From: JAAYDI01 sp052034005
GTDB lineage: Bacteria > Planctomycetota > Planctomycetia > Pirellulales > Pirellulaceae
DNA: 64,000 bases
Direction: 5' to 3'
Assembly (NCBI GenBank): GCA_052034005.1
Contig: JBPOJB010000011.1
Location: 116,257 to 180,256 of the forward strand
Shown: one piece after another, positions 8,938 through 17,321 of the stretch
How the letters are laid out: every line of letters starts with the position of its first letter
Numbering within the stretch: the first letter of the stretch is position 1
The notes under the pieces: model-generated
Told to the model about the DNA's origin: nothing
Databases searched by the model: none
What the model saw: the letters and a program-made list of their open reading frames with translations, nothing else
Translations under genes and position numbers: made by a program

Positions 8938-9204
8938 ATGCACAAGTGTTTAGTCGCCATACTTCTGGGGGCCGCGTTGGCCTGGTGCGCGACGGAGACC
9001 CGTGGGGAGGACCCCCGTGTGCCGGCCTACCTGGTTCTGCGCGCGCCCGAGCGCTTGCCGCAGGGTCCCGCCTATTACCCCGGCCGCGGCTATGCCGTGA
9101 CGACGCAGGCGTACGCCTACGGGTGGTTCGGCGTGAAGGCGCGCAGTCACTGGCGCCGCCACGAAGGCTACCACGCCGCCTACATCCAGTGGTCGCGGCA
9201 GTAA
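8938..9204 (+). CDS. Small secreted protein of unknown function
   Basis: This 88-residue protein has an N-terminal signal peptide (MHKCLVAILLGAALAWCA, cleavage probably near the following TRGED). The short mature region is rich in Tyr, Trp, Arg and Gly, with YAYGWFGVKARSHWRRH and an end of YIQWSRQ. Small secreted proteins of this Tyr/Trp/Arg-rich type are, as I recall, frequent in planctomycetes, and no role is known to me. It lies 88 bases after mtdB and convergent with a secreted peptidase, so it may have its own promoter. Confidence 0.7.
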   Translation: MHKCLVAILLGAALAWCATETRGEDPRVPAYLVLRAPERLPQGPAYYPGRGYAVTTQAYAYGWFGVKARSHWRRHEGYHAAYIQWSRQ

Positions 9205-9221
9205 GCGGCGCGGGAGCGGTT

Positions 9222-11297
9222 CTACTTGCCCAGCTCGGCCACGATCCGATCGGCGTGGTAGATCTTCTGGAGCGCCTCGCGGATGGCCTGGGAGCTGACC
9301 GATACGGCGCGATCCAGACGGTCGTCGTAGCGGTAGTCGCCCGGCAGCGACTGGATGTTGCCGTCGAAGATCAGGCCCACCAGTTCCAGATTGCGGTTGA
9401 CGACAGGGCTTCCCGAATTGCCGCCGATGATGTCGGCGGTGCACACGAAGTTGAGCTGCGTGGCGGGGTCGAGTTGGTTTCTGCGTTCGTGCCAGCTCGC
9501 GGGCAACTGCCAGGGCGGCGTGGCGCCGTGGAGCTGCTCGTAGTCGAACGCGCCGCCGATCGTGGTCCACGGCGGGATCTGCTCGCCGTCCTGGTCATAG
9601 CCCTTGACCAACCCGAATGACAGCCGCAGGGTGAACGTGGCGTCGGGATAGGTGTCGGTCCCTTGGATGGCGAAGACGGCCTCGGCGACCTGGGCATACG
9701 CCTGACGTTCTTCCTCCTCGATCGCGTCCTGTTCTTCGCGCAGGCGCCGCGATTCGGGGTCGATGAGTTGTGCCAGTTGGATCAGCGGGTCATCGCACGA
9801 CTCGAGCGCTACACCCCCGTCGGCGGCCAGTTCGCGTCGGAACTGGACATCGTCGAGCCGCGTGCCTTGGATCAGTTCCGCGGCGCGCTGCCGCGGACTC
9901 CTGCCAGCCAGGATCTGTTGGACGAGCGGGTCGTCGCCGCCCCGCTGTTCGACCAGGAACCCGAGCAGGTCGGCCAGGATCACCTGTTCGAGATCCTTAT
10001 AGACCGGAGCGGGCGATAACAGCCTTTGGAGCAGGGACTCGCGCGCCGAGTCGCGGTACTCGCGCAAGCGCTGGGCGCTTGGCTTCGTGTCTTCCACCGC
10101 CATGCGGACCAGCGTCTGGGCGATCTGGAACAGGCTTTCATTGATCGAGATGCCCTGCGTGATCAGCTCGGCCTGCCGCTTCTGCAGCCGTTCGATCGTC
10201 GCCCACGCGGCGGCGTGGCCGCGCAGGGAGTCGTCCCGGGCGATCGCCGCGAGCAGTTCCCGTTCGGCCGCTTCCTTGCCGGCCATGAATTGCGGGTCCT
10301 GCAGGCCCTGCAGCATGCCGGTGCGGGCTTTGCGCGAGTTCTGGACGCCGAACAGATCGTCATGTGCACGCCGCTCGTTTTCCGGGTTGCGCTGCGCGTA
10401 CTGCTGCAGCAGGATCTCGCGCCGGCGGAGGAAGTTCAGCAGATACGGCATCCGCACGTCGCGCTGGAACTTGAGCGCGGCGACGGTCGAGAGCCGGCTG
10501 GTCCGGCCGGGATTGCCGGAGACGAACACGAGTTCGTTCTCCTCCAGCCCGCGGTCGGCCCACTTGAGGAAATGCTCGACCTTCGCCGGCTGGTCATTCT
10601 CGTAGACGCGGAAGATGCAGGCATCCAGGTCGTAGCGGGGGTATTCGAAGTTGTCCGGGTCGCCACCGAAGAACGCGATGTCCGACTCGGGGGCCCAGAC
10701 GAGCCGCACGTCGGTGTACTTCTTGTACCGATACAAGTGGTACCGGCCGCCGCCGTACAAGGTCACGACGTCGCTGCGGAACCCCGTGCGGTCGAGCGAC
10801 TCCTTCTCGATCTCCGCCATCACGGCGCGTCGCGCGGCCGCCGCCTCGGCCGGCGTCATCGTCGCCGTCACCGACGCTTGTACCCGCGCGGTGACGTCCT
10901 CGATCGAAATCAGCTGATTGAGCTCCAGGTCGGGCGACTTGATCTCCTCCGAGTACGTCCTGGCGTAGAACCCGTCGCGCAGGTAGTTCTTCTCCGGCGT
11001 GGATACCTTGTAGAGCGTGTCGGCGCCGACATGGTGGTTGGTCAGGACCAGGCCGGTTCTGGAAATGAACGAAGCCGATCCGCCCGAATTGAATCGCACG
11101 CTGGCTTTCATCAGGTGCTCCGCCCAGTCAGGGGTCGGCCGAAACCCGTGGCGCGCCTGCAGGTGGTCGAGGGGCAGATCGTTGAACAGCCACATTCCCT
11201 CGTCCGCCCTCAGACCGGACCGCAGGCCCGTCATGCCCAACCCGAAAGCCATGACTGCCGTTGCCATCGCTCCACCCCACACATGTGCGCGTTTCAT
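9222..11297 (-). CDS. Secreted S46-family dipeptidyl peptidase
   Basis: This 691-residue serine peptidase belongs to the DPP7/DPP11 (S46) family, which releases dipeptides from the N-termini of oligopeptides outside the cytoplasmic membrane. The signal peptide is about residues 1-31. DEGMWLFNDLPLD begins the mature domain. GLVLTNHHVG holds the catalytic His (residue 88 or 89) and GGNSGSP the nucleophile Ser (about residue 628). The alpha-helical insert between them accounts for the length, which is normal for S46. An alternative start at 11312 adds five residues. Specificity (DPP7-like or DPP11-like) is not called. The gene is convergent with the small secreted protein and divergent from the GH51 gene. 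Confidence 0.88.
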   Translation of the reverse strand: MKRAHVWGGAMATAVMAFGLGMTGLRSGLRADEGMWLFNDLPLDHLQARHGFRPTPDWAEHLMKASVRFNSGGSASFISRTGLVLTNHHVGADTLYKVSTPEKNYLRDGFYARTYSEEIKSPDLELNQLISIEDVTARVQASVTATMTPAEAAAARRAVMAEIEKESLDRTGFRSDVVTLYGGGRYHLYRYKKYTDVRLVWAPESDIAFFGGDPDNFEYPRYDLDACIFRVYENDQPAKVEHFLKWADRGLEENELVFVSGNPGRTSRLSTVAALKFQRDVRMPYLLNFLRRREILLQQYAQRNPENERRAHDDLFGVQNSRKARTGMLQGLQDPQFMAGKEAAERELLAAIARDDSLRGHAAAWATIERLQKRQAELITQGISINESLFQIAQTLVRMAVEDTKPSAQRLREYRDSARESLLQRLLSPAPVYKDLEQVILADLLGFLVEQRGGDDPLVQQILAGRSPRQRAAELIQGTRLDDVQFRRELAADGGVALESCDDPLIQLAQLIDPESRRLREEQDAIEEEERQAYAQVAEAVFAIQGTDTYPDATFTLRLSFGLVKGYDQDGEQIPPWTTIGGAFDYEQLHGATPPWQLPASWHERRNQLDPATQLNFVCTADIIGGNSGSPVVNRNLELVGLIFDGNIQSLPGDYRYDDRLDRAVSVSSQAIREALQKIYHADRIVAELGK

Positions 11298-11537
11298 CGT
11301 GTTGCGTCCCATACCTTCAGCTAGTGGCGACAAGACTCGCTGCCCGGGCAGCGCCAGGAGCACGGTGAAGGGTCATCTTACGCCGCGACCGAGCCGGAGC
11401 AAAGGGCGCTCGAACCCTGCCACCGGTGGTTGCAGGCCCCGCCCGGAACCGTCACACTGCAACGAGTCCGGATCGAGCCGGGCCGGACCGGCTCGCCCCC
11501 CCTACGATGCGACCCCTTGCCATGACAGGACACTGCG

Positions 11538-13484
11538 ATGACGCGCACACAGCTGATTTGGATCGGGTTGGTGGGACTCGGGTTGGTCGGCGGGCCGGCC
11601 GGGAAAGCGCTGGGCCAGGCGGATCCCGGCGCCGCCAGCGGTCTGCCTTCCGTGACGATCGATGCAACTCGCACGGGACACCCGATTTCGAAGTACATCT
11701 ACGGGCAGTTCATTGAGCACCTGGGGCGCTGCATCTACGGCGGCATCTGGGCCGAGATGCTGGAAGACCGCAAGTTCTACTATCCGATCACGCCGCACTA
11801 CGCGCCCTACGGCCGGCGGGGCGCGCGCGAGACGATCCTGCCCGTCGTGGCGGCCTCACCCTGGCAGATCGTCGGCGGGCCGGGCAGCGTCACGATGGAC
11901 GCCGAGGCGCCGTTTGTCGGAGCGCACAGCCCACGGATCGACGCCGGGCAGGGCATTCGGCAGAACGACCTGGCCCTCCTCCGCGGCCGGAAGTATACCG
12001 GATACGTCTGGCTGAAACCGGCCGGCGAGGGGCCGAGCATCGTCCAAGTCACACTCCAGGGCGCCGAAGGAGCCTGGCGCTACGCGTGTGACGAGGATCG
12101 CTACGTGAAGCAGACATTCGAGTTCGTGGCGACCGAGGACACGGATCACGCGTCGCTGACCATCGAAGTCGAGCAGCATCCGTGTCATGTGGGCACCGTC
12201 TCCCTGATGCCGGCCGACCATGTCGAAGGCATGCGGGCGGACACGCTGGAGCTGCTCCGGCAACTCGATGCGCCCGTGTATCGCTGGCCCGGCGGCAACT
12301 TCGTCAGCGGCTACGACTGGAAAGACGGGATCGGCGACCGCGACCGGCGCCCGCCGCGGAAGAACCCGGCCTGGACCGGCGTCGAACACAACGATTTCGG
12401 ACTGGACGAATTCATGACCTTCTGCCGGATCCTCGGCACCGAGCCCTACATTGCCGTCAACAGCGGTTTGGGGAACGTCACCAGCGCCGTGGAGGAGTTG
12501 CAGTACGCCACGGGCGCGGCTGATACGCCGATGGGCGCGTGGCGCGCCCGGAACGGCCATGCCGAGCCCTACCGGGTGGAATTCTGGGGCATTGGGAACG
12601 AGATGTACGGCGACTGGCAACTCGGGCACATGTCCTTGGAGGAATACACCCGCAAGCACAACGAGTTTGCCGCCGCCCTCCGCGCCGAAAACAGCGCGAT
12701 CAAACTGGTTGCCGTGGGCGAGACGGGGCCCTGGAGCGAGGGCATGATGCAGCACTGCGCCGACGCGATGGACCTGATCAGCGAGCATTTCTATCGACAG
12801 GAGCGCCCCGACCTGGTTTCGCACGTCGCCCAGATCGCGGAGGCGGTGCGCGCTAAGGCCGACGCCCACCGCGCGTACCGCCAACAGTTCCCCGCGCTGG
12901 AAGGCAAGGATATCGATATCGCGTTGGACGAATGGAACTACTGGTACGGACCGCACGTGTTCGGTGAGCTGGGCACACGCTACTTTCTCAAGGATGCCCT
13001 GGGCATCGCCGGCGGCCTGCACGAATACACGCGGCAGAGCGACATCATGTTCATGGCCAACTACGCCCAGACGGTCAATGTCATCGGCTGCATCAAGGCC
13101 ACCAAGACGCACGCGGCCCTGGAGACGACCGGCCTGGTCCTGCAGCTCTACCGCGCGCATTACGGTACCATCCCGCTGGCGGTGACCGCCCAGCCGCCGC
13201 TGGATGTGGCCGCCGCGCGCTCGGAGGACGGCCGCACGCTCACCATCGGCGTCGTGAACCCGACGATGCAGGCCTTGAGCCTGCCCTTGGATCTGCATGG
13301 CGCGACGCTCGCCGGTACGGGGCGACGTTGGCAGATCGCCGGGTCGGACCCCATGGCCTACAACCATCCCGGCCAGACGCCCCAGGTTCGTATCCAAGAG
13401 GACACGGTCTCCGCGCCGTTCCGGGAGCTGCAGGTTCAGCCCTGCAGCGTCACGCTCTTCGCGCTGCCGTGCGAGAGCCAGTAG
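11538..13484 (+). CDS. Secreted alpha-L-arabinofuranosidase (GH51)
   Basis: This 648-residue protein has an N-terminal signal peptide (MTRTQLIWIGLVGLGLVGGP, cleaved near ALGQA). Its catalytic region has the GH51 hallmarks: ISKYIYGQFIEHLGRCIYGGIW near the start, the acid/base Glu in WGIGNEMYGDW (about residue 355) and the nucleophile Glu in ALDEWNYWYG (about residue 465). A carbohydrate-binding-like insertion lies between about residues 100 and 220, and a C-terminal beta-sandwich follows. GH51 enzymes remove arabinose from arabinans and arabinoxylans. The signal peptide places it outside the cytoplasm. It is divergent from the S46 peptidase across a 240-base intergenic region. Confidence 0.92.
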   Translation: MTRTQLIWIGLVGLGLVGGPAGKALGQADPGAASGLPSVTIDATRTGHPISKYIYGQFIEHLGRCIYGGIWAEMLEDRKFYYPITPHYAPYGRRGARETILPVVAASPWQIVGGPGSVTMDAEAPFVGAHSPRIDAGQGIRQNDLALLRGRKYTGYVWLKPAGEGPSIVQVTLQGAEGAWRYACDEDRYVKQTFEFVATEDTDHASLTIEVEQHPCHVGTVSLMPADHVEGMRADTLELLRQLDAPVYRWPGGNFVSGYDWKDGIGDRDRRPPRKNPAWTGVEHNDFGLDEFMTFCRILGTEPYIAVNSGLGNVTSAVEELQYATGAADTPMGAWRARNGHAEPYRVEFWGIGNEMYGDWQLGHMSLEEYTRKHNEFAAALRAENSAIKLVAVGETGPWSEGMMQHCADAMDLISEHFYRQERPDLVSHVAQIAEAVRAKADAHRAYRQQFPALEGKDIDIALDEWNYWYGPHVFGELGTRYFLKDALGIAGGLHEYTRQSDIMFMANYAQTVNVIGCIKATKTHAALETTGLVLQLYRAHYGTIPLAVTAQPPLDVAAARSEDGRTLTIGVVNPTMQALSLPLDLHGATLAGTGRRWQIAGSDPMAYNHPGQTPQVRIQEDTVSAPFRELQVQPCSVTLFALPCESQ

Positions 13485-13529
13485 GCGGCCTGGCCGGGGC
13501 GAGCGGGGAGGGGAGGGGAGGCGGAGCGG

Positions 13530-13549
13530 ACCGGGCGGGCCCGCCCGGT
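13530..13549. terminator. Perfect 20-bp palindrome between convergent genes
   Basis: Arms ACCGGGCGGG and CCCGCCCGGT are perfect reverse complements with no loop bases. The site lies between the stop of the GH51 gene and the end of the convergent histidine kinase gene, where a bidirectional terminator would be useful. There is no T-tract, so it would be atypical as an intrinsic terminator. Confidence 0.4.
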
Positions 13550-13608
13550 CGGTTCCCCGCCGATGCGGGCCGTCAACGGCGTTTCGATTGCGCCGCGTGC
13601 GGCAACGC

Positions 13609-15984
13609 TCATCCTCTGCGCGGCACGTGATCTCTCAGCGTGTCGAACAGCTCCTTGACCCGAATAGGCTTGGCGATATACCCGTCCATGCCGGCGTCCA
13701 GGCAGAGCTGCCGGTCGCCTTTCAACGCGTGGGCCGTCATGGCGATGATGGGGATGTGCTTCCCCGTCGCCTGTTCGCGGCGGCGGATGGCGCGCGTGGC
13801 TTCCAGCCCATCGACGATGGGCATCTCGACGTCCATCAGGATCACGTCGAAGGCCGATGTCTCCCATTGATCGAGCGTCTGCTGGCCGTCCTCGGCGACA
13901 GTGACCGTGTGTCCGTACTTCTCCAGAAGTGCGACGGCCAGTCGCTGGTTCACGAAGCTGTCTTCGGCCAGCAGGATGCGCAGCGCGGGCAGGTCGTGAG
14001 ACGGGCTGTCGGGCAGAGGGCTCGGCAGTCTATCCCGCGCGGCCGTCCGGCCCAGGGCCAGGCCGATCGCGTCGAGCAACTCCGCCTGCACGACCGGCTT
14101 CATGAGCCGCGCGGCGACGCGCAGCTGCTCGCATCGCTGGACATCGCCCGGCCGTGCCCCGGTCGTCAGCATGATGATGCCGATCCGGCCCAGATTCTGA
14201 TCCGCGTGGATCCATTCGACGAGCGTACACCCATCGTGCTCGGGCATGCTGACGTCGGAGATCAGCAGTCTGAACGGTGCGCCGGCGCGCTGTGCGTCGC
14301 GCAGCAAGGTCAAGGCCGTGGTTGCGCGGTTGGTGCTCTCCGGCGCGAGCCCCCAGGTGCGGGTGAGTTCCTCGAGGATGAAGCAGTTGGTGGCGTTATC
14401 GTCGACGATCAGCACGCGCACGCCGTCCATGGCCTCGAGCATCGCGACCGGCGGCTGGTCCAGGTCGGTCGTCGCCGTGGTGAACTCGGCGCTGAAGAAG
14501 AACGAGCTGCCCCGCCCCACGACGCTCTCGACCCAGATGTGGCCCCCCATCAGCTCCACGAGCCGGGCGCAGATGGCCAGCCCCAACCCCGTGCCGCCGT
14601 ACTTGCGGGTCGTGGAAGAGTCGGCCTGCGTGAAAGCCTCGAAGACCGTGTGGATCTTGTCCGGCGGGATGCCGATGCCCGAATCGCGCACCTCGCAGTG
14701 CAACACGACGCTGTGCGCGGTGCGCGAATCGACGAAGACCTCCAGCACAATCTCGCCCCGCTCCGTGAACTTCGTCGCGTTCCCGACCAGATTCACGATG
14801 ATCTGGCAGAAGCGAGGCGCGTCGCCCACCAAGGCATCGGGAACGTCGGGATGGATGCGGCAGGCCAGCTCCAGGCCCTTGTCCTGGGCGCGGAGCGCCA
14901 GCGACTTCATGGTCTCGCCGACCCGCTCCCGCAGGCTGAACGGCATCCGCTCCAACTCGAGCTTGCCCGCTTCGATCTTCGAGAAGTCCAGGACATCGTT
15001 GATCAGCGTCAGCAGCGAGTAGCCCGATTCACGCACCATCCGCAGGTAGTCGCGCTGGGAGTCCGTGAGTTTCGTGTCGAGGACCAGGTCGGTCAGGCCA
15101 ATGACCGCGTTCATCGGCGTGCGGATCTCGTGGCTCATGTTCGCCAGGAAGTCGCTCTTCGCCTTGCTGGCCACTTCCGCCGCCTCCTTGGCCCGCTGCA
15201 GGTTCCGGAACAACACCGCATAGGGGTTCTGCAGGCCGGCACGGACGAAAGCGCGATACATCAGGTAGAACGCGATGATCTTCAGGTAATGCCCGACGAT
15301 GTTCGCCGGACCCGTGATGTCCTGGTACAGCGTGAACGCGAATTCCGAGACGATCGTCGACGCGATGGACCCCGTCAGCAACCGGAACACCCCCCGGTCG
15401 AACTCCTCGCGGCGCACGATCAGCAGTCCGAGCGCCGCGGTCAACAGCACGCAGATCACGCACTCGCTCGAGATCTTGAACGCGGTCAGCCCGAAACCCT
15501 GGACGTAACAGACGGGGAACAGGTCCCACCAGAACACGGCGCACAACACCGCCGCCACCAGGGCCGTGTACGCGGAGAAGATCCAGCCGGCCGGGATCCG
15601 CCAGCGCATGAACGATAACGCCGCCACCAGCGACAGGCTCTGCAGAAACCGCGCCACGACCCAGAATTGGATGCCGAGGTTCGTGTCGTAGCCCGGAAAG
15701 ACCTGCAGACTGCCCACCGACAACGTGTGCAACAGGTCAATGAACCCGACAAACAGCAGCGCGATGCCGATGAACAGGTAGAAAGCATTGTCCAGGAACT
15801 GGCGTGTGTTCCAGAATACTACGAAACTCGTGCAGGCCACCACGATGCTGAACGTCTCGACCAGGCCGTGGAACAGCCCGTAGCTCAGGCGCTGCGCAAA
15901 GAACAGGCCGACGAACAGGCCGGAGGCCAGCAACACCGTGGGCCATTGAGCCACCAGTTCCGCCCGCCTGGACGATGATGCCAC
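13609..15984 (-). CDS. Hybrid sensor histidine kinase: MASE3-like membrane sensor, HisKA, HATPase, two receivers
   Basis: The protein has 791 residues from the preferred GTG start. About residues 15-245 carry seven or eight membrane helices of MASE3 type, with GFIDLLHTLSVGSLQVFPGYDTNLGIQFWVVAR, followed by a short helix. HisKA follows, with FLANMSHEIRTPMN and the phospho-accepting His at about 285, then HATPase_c with LVGNATKF, DSGIGIPPDKI and GGTGLGLAI. Two receiver domains complete it. The first has VLIVDDN and ISDVSMPEHDG, the second LLAEDSFVNQ and LMDVEMPIVDG, and both keep the acceptor Asp. No response-regulator gene or output domain is adjacent, so the partner and signal are unknown. 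A GTG at 16029 is also in frame but lacks a ribosome site. Confidence 0.88.
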   Translation of the reverse strand: MASSSRRAELVAQWPTVLLASGLFVGLFFAQRLSYGLFHGLVETFSIVVACTSFVVFWNTRQFLDNAFYLFIGIALLFVGFIDLLHTLSVGSLQVFPGYDTNLGIQFWVVARFLQSLSLVAALSFMRWRIPAGWIFSAYTALVAAVLCAVFWWDLFPVCYVQGFGLTAFKISSECVICVLLTAALGLLIVRREEFDRGVFRLLTGSIASTIVSEFAFTLYQDITGPANIVGHYLKIIAFYLMYRAFVRAGLQNPYAVLFRNLQRAKEAAEVASKAKSDFLANMSHEIRTPMNAVIGLTDLVLDTKLTDSQRDYLRMVRESGYSLLTLINDVLDFSKIEAGKLELERMPFSLRERVGETMKSLALRAQDKGLELACRIHPDVPDALVGDAPRFCQIIVNLVGNATKFTERGEIVLEVFVDSRTAHSVVLHCEVRDSGIGIPPDKIHTVFEAFTQADSSTTRKYGGTGLGLAICARLVELMGGHIWVESVVGRGSSFFFSAEFTTATTDLDQPPVAMLEAMDGVRVLIVDDNATNCFILEELTRTWGLAPESTNRATTALTLLRDAQRAGAPFRLLISDVSMPEHDGCTLVEWIHADQNLGRIGIIMLTTGARPGDVQRCEQLRVAARLMKPVVQAELLDAIGLALGRTAARDRLPSPLPDSPSHDLPALRILLAEDSFVNQRLAVALLEKYGHTVTVAEDGQQTLDQWETSAFDVILMDVEMPIVDGLEATRAIRRREQATGKHIPIIAMTAHALKGDRQLCLDAGMDGYIAKPIRVKELFDTLRDHVPRRG

Positions 15985-15989
15985 GATGT

Positions 15990-15997
15990 CCCCCCTC
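15990..15997 (-). promoter_or_regulatory. Ribosome binding site supporting a GTG start
   Basis: On the minus strand GAGGGGGG is followed by five bases and GTG at 15984. This decides for the shorter histidine kinase product over the GTG at 16029. Confidence 0.5.
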
Positions 15998-16193
15998 AAT
16001 GCGCGACGCGGTTCGATCGACCAGACCACGACGGGATCCGCACCAACGGTCGATCGCGAGACTCAGCAGGTTGAATGCGATTCATTCTAACGCGTTGGGC
16101 CGCGCCCGTACATTCCAGGCCATCCAGCGTCCGACCCCGTGCGGCAGGATGCGTCCGGCCTGCCGGAGGCGACGCCCTCGGAACAGGAGGTCG

Positions 16194-17321
16194 TCAGGAA
16201 CCCTTGGGCCGAGGGCCGTGAGTCGCCGGCGGCGGGGCGATCTGCTTGACGACGATGTCGTCCCAGTCCAGCGTCCCGTCGGACAGGTAGCCGTAGAGCA
16301 TCACGCGGCCGAAGCGCGGGACGAACTGCGCGTGGCGCGGTGTGAAGTCCTCCGTGTGGATGTGCCAGGTATCGGTCGCCCCGGCCAGGTTCTGTTGGCT
16401 GCGATACACCTCCCGTTTCTCCAGCTCTTCGGTCGAGCCGTCACTTCGCTGCGCGAAGCGCGTCGGGCGCTCGGTGTAGCATTTGATAAACACCTTGGCC
16501 GCCGGTGCGGAGGTCCGCCAGCGGCACTGGAAGCGGTATTGAGCGCCTTCCTGGATCGGGAAGAAGTCGCTGTAGTACAGCACGCCGCTCGTCTCCGCCA
16601 CGTCGCGCGGGATAGTGAAGCGAAGGAAGTGGTTGGGCCGGCCGTCCTGACCGGGTTCGGTCGGCCGGCTCACGAACCGCCCGGGCGGGTCCCAGCCCTG
16701 GGCGGTCTCGAAATCGCCCTGCACGAGGTTCGGGCCTGTCTCCCAGCGTTTCTCCGCCTCGACGTCACTTCCCGCGTCCGCCGCTGCCGGCTGCACGCCG
16801 TCGAGTCGGTCCAGCGCCTGGTCGACGTACTTGTGCGGGATCTCGCTGGCGGTTCTGGTGCGGGCCTTGAGTTGGGTGATGATGCGGGGCGGCTCGGTCG
16901 AGAAGTCGACAATGTTCAGCCACAGATCGTATTCGTCCCACGCGACATCGGCCAGACGTTCCACCTTGCCCCAGATCGCGATATCGGCGCCGAAGTCGTC
17001 TCTCAGGATCGACCGCATCCTGTCGAGCGGCGTGTCCGGGTTGGGGACGACCTTGGCCCGCTCGCTCCAGCTGCGCACATCGAGCATCGACTCGGGCAGG
17101 ATGTATCCGCCGCGCCGCTCGAGCTTCTTCCAGATCATGTCACCGACCATCCGGCCGTAGCGTCCCTGGTCGAAGACCGACTCCAGATCGAACGGGATGA
17201 CGACTTTCTGCCGGTCTGCACCGGCAGGCTGTTGTGCGGCAGCGCGCGGGCAGCCCGTCGCGCACGGGAGGAGGAGCCACCAGGTCACGATGCATGTCGT
17301 CGCGACGCGTCGGGTCATCAT
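16194..17321 (-). CDS. Putative lipoprotein of unknown function
   Basis: The 375-residue product begins with a basic n-region, the hydrophobic segment CIVTWWLLLP, and ATGC as a plausible lipobox, with Cys at about residue 24. Residues about 40-170 look like a small alpha/beta domain (KVVIPFDLESVFDQGRYGRMVGDMIW, then DIAIWGKVE) of the kind seen in envelope lipoproteins. The second half, from NLVQGDFETAQGWD, resembles a carbohydrate-binding-type beta sandwich ending in LDWDDIVVK. Its start codon overlaps the stop of the upstream 1131-residue protein by four bases, so the two are coupled. Role unknown. Confidence 0.75.
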   Translation of the reverse strand: MMTRRVATTCIVTWWLLLPCATGCPRAAAQQPAGADRQKVVIPFDLESVFDQGRYGRMVGDMIWKKLERRGGYILPESMLDVRSWSERAKVVPNPDTPLDRMRSILRDDFGADIAIWGKVERLADVAWDEYDLWLNIVDFSTEPPRIITQLKARTRTASEIPHKYVDQALDRLDGVQPAAADAGSDVEAEKRWETGPNLVQGDFETAQGWDPPGRFVSRPTEPGQDGRPNHFLRFTIPRDVAETSGVLYYSDFFPIQEGAQYRFQCRWRTSAPAAKVFIKCYTERPTRFAQRSDGSTEELEKREVYRSQQNLAGATDTWHIHTEDFTPRHAQFVPRFGRVMLYGYLSDGTLDWDDIVVKQIAPPPATHGPRPKGS

